In this document: one piece after another, positions 24,114-32,100 of the stretch
Layout of the letters: the number at the start of each line of letters is the position of its first letter
Position numbering within the stretch: position 1 is the first letter of the stretch
NCBI RefSeq assembly: GCF_002210435.1
Contig: NZ_MZMV01000003.1
Location: 140,826 to 204,825, forward strand
Source: Micromonospora wenchangensis
Lineage (GTDB): Bacteria > Actinomycetota > Actinomycetes > Mycobacteriales > Micromonosporaceae
DNA length: 64,000 nt
Direction of reading: 5' to 3'
The notes under the pieces: generated by a model
Seen by the model: only the letters and a program-made list of their open reading frames with translations
Database searches by the model: none
What the model was told of the DNA's origin: nothing
Made by a program: the position numbers and the translations under genes

Positions 24114-24521
24114 CGGGAGATAGTCGATCTTCGAGTCGGCGTAGACGCCGAGCGTGCCGTCGTCGAGGCACCTCAGGCCGACGCTGATCCAGCGCACCTC
24201 GCCGTCGGCACCGAGCGCGTAGCCGACCGCGACGGCGAACTCCTCACCCCCGCAGGGGCAGGAGCAGGATTCGCGACCGGCCTCGTCCCAGTAGTCGGCG
24301 CTGTCGCCGATGAAGGCGACCGCGCCGCAGGCGAGGCAGGTCCGTCGGGTCGCCTCCTCCTCGTCGATGTCGACGCGGAAGGCACGGCCGTCGCACCCGG
24401 CGCACCGGGACTCCACCACCGTGTCCACCGGGTAGCCGCCCGCCGCGAAGTAGCGGAGGTAGTCGGCGAGGTCGTCGACGTTCTCCCCGCGCCACAACTC
24501 TCCGGACCTGTCGAGTGCCAT
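24087..24521 (-). CDS. Hypothetical protein with cysteine pairs (zinc-ribbon-like)
   Basis: A 144-residue acidic protein that I cannot name. Three cysteine clusters are visible: ESRCAGCDGRAF, RRTCLACGAVAF and ESCSCPCGGEEF. The first two CxxC pairs are spaced like a zinc ribbon, and the third resembles a second metal site. The N-terminus (NVDDLADYLRYFAAGGYPVD) is helical. A metal-binding, perhaps nucleic-acid- or protein-binding role is possible. It overlaps the convergent Nudix gene by 27 bp and shares no evident operon. Confidence 0.65.
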   Translation of the reverse strand: MALDRSGELWRGENVDDLADYLRYFAAGGYPVDTVVESRCAGCDGRAFRVDIDEEEATRRTCLACGAVAFIGDSADYWDEAGRESCSCPCGGEEFAVAVGYALGADGEVRWISVGLRCLDDGTLGVYADSKIDYLPSRHLLDQA

Positions 24522-24578
24522 CCCGGCATTCTGCCCGGTGCGGGCGGTGCGTCGGCCAGCGGACGACCCTCGTGCGGC

Positions 24579-24944
24579 TCAGACCCAGGTGGTGGCCAGC
24601 CAGATCGCGACGGCGGCGGTCACCAGCAGGACGACGTTGAGCCCGATCTGGCGGGTCTCGCCCCGGGACAGGTGCACCGCGATGCCGCCGACCTGGATCA
24701 GGACGAACCCGACTGCCGCCGCGACCGCGAGCCAGGGCGCGATCCCGGTCAGCGGCGGCAGGACCAGGCCGGCCGCGCCGAGAACCTCCAGCACCCCGAT
24801 GGTCCGGACCAACGGCATGGGTACGCGGTCGACCCAGCCCATCATCGGTTGCAACTGCTCCCGGCTCTGCACGACCTTCTTGCCCCCGGCGTAGAAATAG
24901 AAGACGGCAAGCAGGGCGGCGACGATCCAGTAGGCGAGTGTCAT
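24579..24944 (-). CDS. DoxX-family membrane protein
   Basis: A 121-residue protein with four membrane helices (IVAALLAVFYFYAGGKKV; LVRTIGVLEVLGAAGLVLPP; APWLAVAAAVGFVLIQVGG; VVLLVTAAVAIWLATTW). The order and the GVLEVLGAAGL segment fit the DoxX-like family, associated with redox homeostasis and thiol stress in mycobacteria. It is divergent from an HxlR-type repressor that is its probable regulator. Confidence 0.82.
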   Translation of the reverse strand: MTLAYWIVAALLAVFYFYAGGKKVVQSREQLQPMMGWVDRVPMPLVRTIGVLEVLGAAGLVLPPLTGIAPWLAVAAAVGFVLIQVGGIAVHLSRGETRQIGLNVVLLVTAAVAIWLATTWV

Positions 24945-24991
24945 GACGGGCCCTCCAGCTCTGAACCCAATGGTTACGAGAAGGAACTAGC

Positions 24992-25040
24992 CACATCATG
25001 TGTCACTATCGGAGGGCCTACAAAAGGCACACTGATGTGC
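24992..25040. promoter_or_regulatory. Two HxlR operator-like sites
   Basis: CACAT-C-ATGTG (24992-25002) and GCACA-CTGA-TGTGC (25027-25040) are two related inverted repeats, both of CACA...TGTG type, about 35 bp apart in the gap between the divergent doxX- and hxlR-type genes. Paired sites suggest cooperative binding. Confidence 0.5.
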
Positions 25041-25060
25041 GTAAGGCACAGGGGGTGGTC

Positions 25061-25438
25061 ATGTCGCAGTACGAACACACCTGCATGATCCGGGGCGACG
25101 GCGGCCGGACGATCCGGGCGATCCTGGACCGCATCTGCAACAAATGGACGCTGCTGATCGTGGCGACCCTCGACGGGGGAGCACTGCGGTTCACCGAGCT
25201 ACACCAGCAGATACCCGGCATCTCCCAGCGCATGTTGACGTTGACCCTGCGCCACCTGGAGCGCGACGGTCTGGTGTCGCGGACGGCGTACGCGGAGGTC
25301 CCGCCCCGCGTGGAGTACGCGCTGACCCCCACCGGCAAGAGCCTCATCCCGCCCGCGCTGGCCCTCGCCGGCTGGGCCATCGAACACGTCCCCCACATCG
25401 AGGCCAGCCGAGCGCTTCACCAGGACAAGTCCGGATGA
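25061..25438 (+). CDS. HxlR-family (DUF24) transcriptional regulator
   Basis: A 125-residue winged helix protein. ILDRICNKWTLLIVATLDGGALRFTELHQQIPGISQRMLTLTLRHLERDGLV is the HxlR signature, with wing sequence VPPRVEYALTPTGKSL. The cysteine in EHTCMIRG lies in the N-terminal position used for thiol or electrophile sensing in YodB, HypR and QorR relatives; a second sits in RICNKW. The ATG giving MSQYEHTC was chosen because of its match to the family start. It probably represses the divergent doxX-type gene and itself. Confidence 0.9.
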   Translation: MSQYEHTCMIRGDGGRTIRAILDRICNKWTLLIVATLDGGALRFTELHQQIPGISQRMLTLTLRHLERDGLVSRTAYAEVPPRVEYALTPTGKSLIPPALALAGWAIEHVPHIEASRALHQDKSG

Positions 25439-25468
25439 CGTCGGAGGCTGTCGGATCACCAAGTCATG

Positions 25469-25555
25469 TCAGATGACACGGATCGTGATCAGGTCTTCGA
25501 GTCCTGCCAGGTCGCTGGCGTTCTGCCGCATCTCCCGAAGCCCCACCTCATGCAT
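25469..25555 (-). pseudogene. Remnant of a Phd/YefM-type antitoxin
   Basis: This short frame encodes only 28 residues: MHEVGLREMRQNASDLAGLE and then DLITIRVI before a stop. The first 16 residues match the N-terminal DNA-binding start of prevent-host-death antitoxins, in which VGLREMRQNASEL-type sequence is common. Normal Phd proteins have about 80-90 residues. Here the segment after ASDL is shortened and the toxin-binding half and the toxin gene are missing. Upstream on the same strand lies TACGTATGGCGTATGC, a promoter/operator-like sequence. I read it as the decayed end of a toxin-antitoxin module. Confidence 0.55.
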
Positions 25556-25636
25556 ACGCCATACGTAGCACATCCACTACGCGCCTCTGGCGAACCTCAC
25601 CACGGACAGGTGCACGGCGACGCCCCGACTCGGGAA

Positions 25637-25684
25637 GATCTTGGAAGCAAACGGCCCCCTGAGGGGCCGAAATCCTCCAAGATC
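25637..25684 (-). terminator. Two-step terminator hairpin after DUF397 gene
   Basis: Outer arms GATCTTGGA (25637-25645) and TCCAAGATC (25676-25684) and inner arms CGGCCCC (25652-25658) and GGGGCCG (25663-25669) are perfect, separated by 6-nt interior bulges on both sides and a CTGA loop. It lies 18 bp past the DUF397 stop. Confidence 0.8.
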
Positions 25685-25701
25685 TCCCCGGGGCCCGACG
25701 C

Positions 25702-25929
25702 TCAGTGGATGGCGTCGGTGAAGTCGAACTCGCCGTCCTTGACGCCGCCGACGAAAGCCGCCCACTCGTCAGCCGTATAGACGATCGTCGCCGCGTCCCG
25801 CGCTTTGCTGTGCCGCACCGCCACCCGACCCGAGCCGTCGAGCAACGGCCCCGCCTCCACGCAACTCCCGCCGTTACTGTCGCTCTTGGTGCTGATGTGC
25901 CAGGCGACCTCGGGCATAGCCTCGTTCAT
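25702..25929 (-). CDS. DUF397-domain protein (Scr2-like partner)
   Basis: A 75-residue protein with the DUF397 hallmarks: WHISTKSDSNGGSCVEAGPL, VAVRHSKARDAATIVYTADEWAAFVGGVKDGEFD. In actinomycetes DUF397 genes regularly follow a helix-turn-helix/DUF5753 gene; in Streptomyces coelicolor the Scr1/Scr2 pair behaves in a toxin-antitoxin-like way and affects differentiation. Its ATG overlaps the upstream stop (ATGA), so the two are translationally coupled. The site of action is probably cytoplasmic, with the HTH partner as binding target. Confidence 0.9.
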   Translation of the reverse strand: MNEAMPEVAWHISTKSDSNGGSCVEAGPLLDGSGRVAVRHSKARDAATIVYTADEWAAFVGGVKDGEFDFTDAIH

Positions 25930-26789
25930 GCCAACTCCTCTGCAATGGCCCCCATCAGGGCGGTCGACTCATCTTTGCTGAGTGCGGACTTCGACAGACG
26001 ATCGTACGCACGGAGAAAGCGCTCGGCTTTTGGTGACTCCATGTAGAGCCGACCGCCGAGGGATTCGACGTAGGCAACCGCAGGATACGGCTCGGGTAGG
26101 TGGAAGATCCAGAACGTGCCGTCGAGTCCCTGATGGAGGGCGACCGAGAACGGCATGATCTGAATGCGGACATGCGGCAGGGCTTGGAGTTTCACCAGGT
26201 GCGCGAGCTGGTCCCGAAGGACCTGGACACCACCGACCCGACGACGCACGACGGACTCGTCGATGACGACATGGATCCTGAGTGGGCGTTCCTTGGAGAG
26301 CACTTCCTGGCGTGACAGCCGCAGCTCGACCCAGCGGTTGACCATCGACTCGGACGCCTCCGGCTCCGCCGCGTTCCGGATCACCGCTTCGGCGTAGGCC
26401 CGGGTCTGGAGCAGCCCCGGCACGAGGGTCATGTGAAAGCAACACACCTTGTCGGCGCGGCCCTCCAGCCACGGGTACTCGATGAAGGACGAGTCGACGA
26501 TGTCGCCGTAGTCCTCGTCCCAGCGGTCGGTGCGCCACACGTCCTCGGCCAGCGCCAACAGGCGGGCCCGCTCGGCGGCGTGGTGGAAGCCGTAGAGGTC
26601 GAGCAGTGCGACGACGTCACCCTTGCGGATCGGCCAGTCCGCCCGCTCGTAGCGGCCGAGCGCGGACATGTCGCGTTGCAGGTGCTCCGAGACGAGTTTC
26701 AAGGTCATTCCGCGTTCTTCCCGGAGGGCGCGGAGTTGTTGGCCGAGCCACTGCGCGCGCAGGGTCCGTATGAACGGCTTGTGCGGCAT
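25926..26789 (-). CDS. HTH-XRE/DUF5753 regulator (Scr1-like)
   Basis: A 287-residue protein with an N-terminal XRE helix-turn-helix (LGQQLRALREERGMTLKLVSEHLQRDMSALGRYERA, about 15-55) and a DUF5753 domain (ADKVCCFHMTLVPGLLQTRAYAEAVI ... RQEVL ... VVIDESVVRRRVGG). The LVPGLLQTRAYA motif is diagnostic. Start at the ATG with a GAGAGG ribosome site; the longer frame upstream is not supported. It overlaps the DUF397 gene by 4 bp. Actinomycete genomes carry many such pairs, each thought to regulate local or developmental genes. A decayed Phd antitoxin lies just downstream. Confidence 0.92.
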   Translation of the reverse strand: MPHKPFIRTLRAQWLGQQLRALREERGMTLKLVSEHLQRDMSALGRYERADWPIRKGDVVALLDLYGFHHAAERARLLALAEDVWRTDRWDEDYGDIVDSSFIEYPWLEGRADKVCCFHMTLVPGLLQTRAYAEAVIRNAAEPEASESMVNRWVELRLSRQEVLSKERPLRIHVVIDESVVRRRVGGVQVLRDQLAHLVKLQALPHVRIQIMPFSVALHQGLDGTFWIFHLPEPYPAVAYVESLGGRLYMESPKAERFLRAYDRLSKSALSKDESTALMGAIAEELA

Positions 26790-27094
26790 GATCCACCTCT
26801 CGAAAAAGTTGACGAGGCCCGCGAAGGAACCATTGCTCCAGTTCCAGCCCACTGGAAATGTGGCCTTCGGGTGAGGGTGATCACCGGCCCCCGGGGACGC
26901 CCGGTGCAAGCGCAGTAACCGCGGCTGTGCCAACAGCCGAGAAGGTGACGAAAGCCGGCCTCGCGGGTGGCAGCCGCATACCGGATCTCGTCGGGTCTCA
27001 ACATGAAGCCGAATTTCCGGCTCCGACCGACTTGCTGAATACCTATCACGGCGGCGTGGGTTCCCGCGACCCCGTACCCACCAGGAGGCGACGA
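26790..27094. other. Divergent intergenic gap without a gene
   Basis: This 305-bp stretch separates the Scr1-like and DivIVA-like genes. It is somewhat AT-richer than its surroundings. I see no convincing -35/-10 pair, RNA gene or repeat in it; it presumably carries both promoters. Confidence 0.4.
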
Positions 27095-27343
27095 ATGATC
27101 CGCGACGACGGCACGCTGCCGGCCCGGCTGCATCCGGTCCTGGTCCGCGACCACCAGTTCCCCGCCGCCGGCTTCGGCCGGCGCGGCCTCGACCCCCGGG
27201 AGGTACGCCGGTTCCTGATCCGGGTCGCCCTGGAGTTGGCCAGCCTGCACCAGGAGGTGACCCGGCTGACCGGGGAGAACACCAGGCTCAAGCGGCTGCT
27301 GCGGGACCGCCGCAGCGCCCAGGCCAACCGTCCCCCGTGCTGA
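27095..27343 (+). CDS. Small DivIVA-like coiled-coil protein
   Basis: An 82-residue protein. The N-terminal half has RDHQFPAAGFGRRGLDPREVRRFLIRVALEL, which follows the DivIVA membrane-targeting pattern (F-x3-x-F/RRGYDxxEVDxFL), and the second half is a short leucine-zipper coiled coil (LHQEVTRLTGENTRLKRLL). The ATG has an AGGAGG ribosome site at 27083-27088. Full DivIVA proteins are far longer, so this may be a localisation adaptor for the downstream protein, whose GTG start overlaps the stop (GTGCTGA). Presence of the pair as an operon is clear; function is unknown. Confidence 0.7.
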   Translation: MIRDDGTLPARLHPVLVRDHQFPAAGFGRRGLDPREVRRFLIRVALELASLHQEVTRLTGENTRLKRLLRDRRSAQANRPPC

Positions 27344-27600
27344 GCCACGGCCGCGACGACGGTCCCCGCTACGTGCTGCACCTGCCCGTGACGGTCCCGA
27401 CCGAGGAGCAGGCGTTGCGGTTCGCGTACGCGTTGGCCCGGTCGTTGGCGCTGGTGCCGGGGGTGGAGATCGCCGGTGCCACCGTGTCCGCCGAGGACGC
27501 CCAGCACGTACGACGGTGGGTGTTCTGTGACCGGATCTTGCCGGACCGGCGGCGCTGCCGGGCACGGGCCGACCACGACGGGCCGTGCGACCCCGTTTGA
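27337..27600 (+). CDS. Hypothetical protein, 87 aa
   Basis: I do not recognise the family. It starts at GTG within the last codons of the DivIVA-like gene, so translation is probably coupled. The middle (VLHLPVTVPTEEQALRFAYALARSLALVPGVEI) looks like one alpha/beta unit; the C-terminus has two Cys (VFCDRIL, RRCRARADHDGPC) in a possible metal-binding arrangement. It ends 11 bp from the convergent DeoR-type gene. Confidence 0.55.
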   Translation: MLSHGRDDGPRYVLHLPVTVPTEEQALRFAYALARSLALVPGVEIAGATVSAEDAQHVRRWVFCDRILPDRRRCRARADHDGPCDPV

Positions 27601-27610
27601 TGAGCCGGGG

Positions 27611-28387
27611 TCAGTCGACCTCGACGACGACCAGCTCACCTACCTGTTCGCCGATCTGCCGGCGGCCGTCCGCCGGCAGCCCGGCGTCGGTGATCAGCAG
27701 GTCGGCCTCGGCCAGCGGGGCGATGGTGGCGATGCCGATGGTCTCCCACTTGGTGTGGTCGGCCAGCACCACCAGGTGCCGGGCCGCCCCGATCAGCCGT
27801 TTGTTGACCGCCGCCTCCAGCAGGTTGGGGGTGGTGAACCCGGTGCGCGGGCTCATCCCGTGCACGCCGAGAAAGAGCAGATCCACGTTCAGGGTACGGA
27901 TCGCCGCCTCGGCCACCGGCCCGGTCAGCGCGTCGGACGGGGTACGGATGCCGCCGGTCAGCACCACAGTCTGGTCGACGCGCGGGTTCTGGTAGAGCGC
28001 GTCGGCGACCGGGATCGAGTTGGTCACCACGGTCAACCCGGGTACGTCGCCGAGCAGGGTGGCCAGCGCGGCGGTGGTGGTGCCGGCCGACAACGCGACG
28101 GCCATCCCCGGCTCGACCATCCGGGCGGCCCGGCCGGCGATGGCCCGCTTCTCGTCCTGCTGGCGGACCGACTTCGCGGCGAAGCCGGGTTCCTCGGCGG
28201 ACCCGGGGCCGGCCAGGGTCGCCCCACCGTGCACCTTGTCGACCAGCCCCCGTTCGGCGAGCACCTCCAGGTCGCGGCGGATCGTCATGTCGGAGACGCC
28301 GAACCGGCTGACCAGGTGACTGACCCGCACCCCGCCGCGCTGCCGGATCAGCTCCAGGATGGCGTTCTGCCGTTGCTGAGCGAGCAT
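27611..28387 (-). CDS. DeoR-family transcriptional regulator of sugar genes
   Basis: A 258-residue DeoR/GlpR regulator. The N-terminal helix-turn-helix reads RQNAILELIRQRGGVRVSHLVSRFGVSDMTIRRDLEVL, followed by the linker VDKVHGGATL. The C-terminal sugar-phosphate-binding domain shows ALSAGTTTAALA, TVVTNSIPVADAL, LTGGI and LVVLADHTKW. The start is supported by GGGAGG just upstream. It lies 40 bp downstream of the GH42 gene on the same strand, hence likely in one transcript, and it probably represses the divergent GH42 and ABC transporter units. DeoR proteins respond to phosphorylated sugars. Confidence 0.92.
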   Translation of the reverse strand: MLAQQRQNAILELIRQRGGVRVSHLVSRFGVSDMTIRRDLEVLAERGLVDKVHGGATLAGPGSAEEPGFAAKSVRQQDEKRAIAGRAARMVEPGMAVALSAGTTTAALATLLGDVPGLTVVTNSIPVADALYQNPRVDQTVVLTGGIRTPSDALTGPVAEAAIRTLNVDLLFLGVHGMSPRTGFTTPNLLEAAVNKRLIGAARHLVVLADHTKWETIGIATIAPLAEADLLITDAGLPADGRRQIGEQVGELVVVEVD

Positions 28388-28427
28388 CGAACCTCCCAAC
28401 CGCGCGGACGAGGGAACGGTACGCAGG

Positions 28428-30473
28428 TCAGGCCGCTGCGGCCGGGGAGGGTTCACCCGCTGGGACCGCCCCGCTCACCGCCGGCTCCTCCCGCACCACG
28501 GCCACCTCGCCGGCCGGTACCCGCAGCGTGCCGCCGCAGGGCTGCCCGGTGAGCAGGTCGGTGCCGGTCACGTCGAGGGTCGCCTCGGCATCGGTGTGGT
28601 TGACCACGAACAGCCAGGACCGGTCGTCGGCGCGGCGGCGGACCACCTCGACGCCGGTCGGGGCGGCGGCCGGCGGGCGTACCCCGGCCTCGGTGATCAG
28701 CCGGCCCACCAGGGCGTCGGTGGCCGCCTCGTCGAGCCGGGTGGCCAGGTACCAGGCGGTGCCGTCGCCGACCCGGTGCCGGGTCAGCGCGGGCACGCCC
28801 GGCAGCGGACCGTCCTCGTACGACGCGACGACCTCCGCGCCGACCGGGTGCAGCCACTCGGTCCACACGTCGGCGGTGGAGCCGTCGTCGAGCGCCACCC
28901 GCTCGCCGGCCAACAGCGGGAAGAACTCTTCGGTACGCACCCCGAGCAGCTCCCGGAACGCCCCCGGGTAGCCGCCGAGCCGGATGTGGTCGTGCTCGTC
29001 GACGATCCCGCTGAAGTACGTGACCAGCGCCGTCCCGCCCCCGGCCACGTACCTGTGCAGCGCCTCGGCGTCGGCGTCGCGGACCAGGTAGAGGGTGGGG
29101 ACGAGGACCAGCCGGTAGCCGGACAGGTCGGCCGACGGGTGCACCACGTCGGCGGTGACCCCGGCCCGCCACAGCGCGTCGTAGAGCGCCCGCATCCGGT
29201 CGGGGTAGGTGACGTCGACGCTGGGATGGGAGTCGAGTTCGACGCCCCACCACGCCTCCCAGTCGAACAGGATCGCCACCTCGGCCTCGACCCGGCTGCC
29301 GCGTACCTCGGCCAGGGCGGCGAGGTCGGCGCCGAGCCGGCAGACCTCGTCGAAGACCTTGGTGTCCGGGCCGGCGTGCGGGACCAGGGCGGAGTGGTAC
29401 TTCTCCGCGCCCGCCCGGGAGGCCCGCCACTGGAAGAACAGCACCCCGTCGGCGCCGCGCGCCACATGGGTGAGGCTGTTGCGGCGGAGTTGACCGGGGG
29501 TCTTGGCGACGTTGCGGGGCTGCCAGTTGACCGCGCTGGTGGAGTGTTCCATCAGCAGCCACGGGTCGCCGCCGGCCACGCTGCGGGTCTGGTCGGCGGC
29601 GAACGACAGGCCGAGGTGGGCGTACGGGTCGGTGGCCATGAGGTAGTGGTCGTTGGCGACCAGGTCCACGTCGGACGTCCACGAGTGGTAGTCCATGTGC
29701 TTGGCCATGCCGATCATGAAATTGGTGGTGACCGGCTGCCGGACCCGCCGCTTGAGCACCTCCCGCTCGGCGCGGAGCTGGGCCCGCTGCTCGTCGGAGG
29801 AGAAGCGCAGGAAGTCGAGCTGCTGGGTGGGGTTGGCGATGGTCAGCGTGGACCGGGGCGGGTTGATCTCGGCCCAGTCGTGGTAGCGCTGGCTCCAGAA
29901 GGCGGTGCCCCAGGCGTCGTTGAGCCGGTCGAGGTCGCCGTAGCGCTCCCGCAGCCAGCCCCGGAACGCCTCGGCGCTGACGTCGCAGTAGCAGTGCACG
30001 TTGTGGCAGCCCAACTCGTTGGAGACGTGCCACATGACGACGGCGGGGTGCTCGGCGTACCGGTCGGCGACCGCTTCGACCAGGGCGAGCGAGCGCTCCC
30101 GGAAGACCGGCGAGCTGGGGCAGTACGCCTGCCGTCCGCCGGGCCACAGCACGCCGCCGCCGACGGCGCGGGGCAGCGTCTCGGGGTGCCGGTGGGCCAG
30201 CCACGGCGGCGGGCTGGCGGTGGCGGTGGCCAGGTCGACGTGGATTCCGCCGGCGTGCAGGACGTCGAGGGCCCGGTCGAGCCAGTCGAACTCGTACCGC
30301 CCGGGGGAGGGTTCGAGCAGGGCCCAGGAGAAGATCCCGACCGAGACGAGGTTGACCCCGGCCCGGCGCATGAGCGCGACGTCGTCGGCCCAGACCTGCT
30401 CGGGCCACTGCTCGGGGTTGTAGTCGGCGCCGAAGTAGATCCCGTCGCCCTGCCAGGTGCCGTGTTGCCGCAT
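28428..30473 (-). CDS. GH42 beta-galactosidase
   Basis: A 681-residue GH42 enzyme. The start IYFGADYNPEQWPEQVWADD is typical. The acid/base Glu is E153 in MWHVSNELG, and the nucleophile is E309 in WLLMEHSTSAVNW. Cys118 with C156, C161 and C163 (GCHNVHCYC) match the structural zinc site of this family. The trimerisation domain with the Rossmann-like region LVLVPTLYLV and the C-terminal beta domain are present, so the length is complete. No signal peptide: it hydrolyses imported oligosaccharides in the cytoplasm. It is followed by the DeoR gene and divergent from the ABC transporter operon. Confidence 0.95.
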   Translation of the reverse strand: MRQHGTWQGDGIYFGADYNPEQWPEQVWADDVALMRRAGVNLVSVGIFSWALLEPSPGRYEFDWLDRALDVLHAGGIHVDLATATASPPPWLAHRHPETLPRAVGGGVLWPGGRQAYCPSSPVFRERSLALVEAVADRYAEHPAVVMWHVSNELGCHNVHCYCDVSAEAFRGWLRERYGDLDRLNDAWGTAFWSQRYHDWAEINPPRSTLTIANPTQQLDFLRFSSDEQRAQLRAEREVLKRRVRQPVTTNFMIGMAKHMDYHSWTSDVDLVANDHYLMATDPYAHLGLSFAADQTRSVAGGDPWLLMEHSTSAVNWQPRNVAKTPGQLRRNSLTHVARGADGVLFFQWRASRAGAEKYHSALVPHAGPDTKVFDEVCRLGADLAALAEVRGSRVEAEVAILFDWEAWWGVELDSHPSVDVTYPDRMRALYDALWRAGVTADVVHPSADLSGYRLVLVPTLYLVRDADAEALHRYVAGGGTALVTYFSGIVDEHDHIRLGGYPGAFRELLGVRTEEFFPLLAGERVALDDGSTADVWTEWLHPVGAEVVASYEDGPLPGVPALTRHRVGDGTAWYLATRLDEAATDALVGRLITEAGVRPPAAAPTGVEVVRRRADDRSWLFVVNHTDAEATLDVTGTDLLTGQPCGGTLRVPAGEVAVVREEPAVSGAVPAGEPSPAAAA

Positions 30474-30504
30474 GAGAGCAGAGCGTGCCCCTAGCGGTCG
30501 ATCA

Positions 30505-30540
30505 AGTCAACACTTTCCAACACGGACCCGCTTTCCAACG
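30505..30540. promoter_or_regulatory. Direct repeat CTTTCCAAC, candidate DeoR operator
   Basis: CTTTCCAACA (30513-30522) and CTTTCCAACG (30531-30540) are direct repeats 18 bp apart in the gap between the GH42 and SBP genes, next to a TTGACT element on the reverse strand (30505-30510). DeoR regulators often use tandem repeats, so this is the best operator candidate. Confidence 0.45.
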
Positions 30541-30593
30541 TTTACCCCCGAGATCCCGTACGGCTTCGGCGATACCGATCCGGAGCTGCCCTC

Positions 30594-30621
30594 TTGACAG
30601 GCGCGTACGGACGGGTAGCTT
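30594..30621 (+). promoter_or_regulatory. Promoter of sugar ABC transporter operon
   Basis: TTGACA (30594-30599), a 16-nt spacer and TAGCTT (30616-30621) form a good housekeeping-type promoter. The transcript would have a leader of about 125 nt before the ATG at 30753, with an interrupted inverted repeat GCCAA...TTGGC (30648-30679) that could be a further control site. Confidence 0.65.
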
Positions 30622-30752
30622 CAAGCGCCACCGGGAGTTTGTGTTTGCCAATGTTCGTTCTCGGTGGATCTATGTTGGCATTCCCGAACAGCCGCTCCCC
30701 CACCACTGACGGCCCTCGGGCGCAGCGCACCTCTTCTTCCGCAGGAGGCACC

Positions 30753-32078
30753 ATGTCCCGTCCCCGCACCGAAGCCGAGTATCTCGCCCGGCTCGTACCG
30801 TCCTCCGTCGCCGGCATCGGACGACGTTCCCTGCTCACCGGGGTCGGCGCGGGCGCGCTGCTCGGCACCGGGCTGCTCACCGGTTGCGGCTCCGACTCCG
30901 ACTCGGGCAGCGACAGCAAGGAGGTGTCGGTCGGTTCCAACCAGTCCGACCCGCAGCCCAAGGGGGTCATCGCCAAGGTGATGGACGGGTTCAAGACCTC
31001 GTCCGGCATCACCACCAAGATCAACACGGTGGACCACAACACCTACCAGGAGAACATCAACAACTACCTCCAGGGCAAGCCGGACGACGTGTTCATGTGG
31101 TTCGCCGGCTACCGGATGCGCTTCTTCGCCGCCAAGGGACTGGCCGGCGACATCAGCGACCTGTGGGGCAGGCTCTCCGGCTACTCCGACGCGTTCAAGA
31201 AGGCGTCCACCGGTGACGACGGCAAGCAGTACTTCGTGCCGTCGTCGTACTACCCGTGGGCGATGTTCTACCGCAAGTCGGTCTGGAAGCAGCACGGCTA
31301 CCAGGTACCGACCACGCTCGACCAGCTCACCACCCTCAGCGCGCAGATGAAGAAGGACGGCCTCACCCCGATCGCCTTCGCCGACAAGGACGGCTGGCCG
31401 GCGATGGGCACCTTCGACATCCTCAACCTGCGGATCAACGGCTACCAGTTCCACATCGACCTGATGGCGGGCAAGGAGGCGTGGACCTCCGACAAGGTCA
31501 AGAAGGTCTTCGACACCTGGGCCGGGCTGCTCCCGCTGCACCAGCCGGACAGCCTGGGCCGCACCTGGCAGGAGGCCGCCCAGTCGTTGCAGCAGAAGAA
31601 GAGCGGCATGTACCTGCTCGGCCTCTTCGTCGCCCAGCAGTTCGGCAACGACGAGCAGGACGACATCGACTTCTTCACTTTCCCCGAGATCGACCCGGCC
31701 ATCGGGGCCAAGGCCCTGGACGCGCCGATCGACGGCTACATGCTGGCCCGCAAGCCGAAGGCCGAGGCCAACGCCAAGAAGCTGCTGGAGTTCGTCGGCT
31801 CGAAGGAGGCCGCCGACATCACGGTGAAGAACGACCCGACCACGCTGGTCGCCAACAGCGGCGCGGACACCAGCGGCTACACGGCCCTGCAGAAGAAGGC
31901 CGCCGAGCTGGTCGGCTCGGCCACCGAGATCGCCCAGTTCCTCGACCGGGACACCCGGCCGGACTTCGCCTCCACCGTGATCATCCCGGCGCTCCAGCAG
32001 TTCATCAAGAACCCCAGGGACATCGACGGGCTGGTCAACAGCATCGAGAACCAGAAGAAGTCGATCTTCACCAGCTGA
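30753..32078 (+). CDS. Sugar ABC transporter substrate-binding lipoprotein
   Basis: A 441-residue family-1 solute-binding protein. The export signal has twin arginines (GIGRRSLLTGVGAGALLG) and a lipobox LLTGC with Cys45, so it is probably a Tat-exported lipoprotein. The mature protein has normal SBP features (DDVFMWFAGYRMRFFAAKG, SSYYPWAMFYRKSVW, GYMLARKP). The ATG is preceded by GGAGG (30743-30747). It leads an operon with two permeases. Ligand: probably a galactose- or mannose-containing oligosaccharide, judged from the neighbouring glycosidases. Confidence 0.93.
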   Translation: MSRPRTEAEYLARLVPSSVAGIGRRSLLTGVGAGALLGTGLLTGCGSDSDSGSDSKEVSVGSNQSDPQPKGVIAKVMDGFKTSSGITTKINTVDHNTYQENINNYLQGKPDDVFMWFAGYRMRFFAAKGLAGDISDLWGRLSGYSDAFKKASTGDDGKQYFVPSSYYPWAMFYRKSVWKQHGYQVPTTLDQLTTLSAQMKKDGLTPIAFADKDGWPAMGTFDILNLRINGYQFHIDLMAGKEAWTSDKVKKVFDTWAGLLPLHQPDSLGRTWQEAAQSLQQKKSGMYLLGLFVAQQFGNDEQDDIDFFTFPEIDPAIGAKALDAPIDGYMLARKPKAEANAKKLLEFVGSKEAADITVKNDPTTLVANSGADTSGYTALQKKAAELVGSATEIAQFLDRDTRPDFASTVIIPALQQFIKNPRDIDGLVNSIENQKKSIFTS

Positions 32079-32100
32079 CGGCGAGAGGGGGAGGACCGTC

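Noticed and set aside
28596..30494. 632-codon forward frame opposite GH42
   Set aside because: The GH42 gene has complete catalytic motifs on the other strand.
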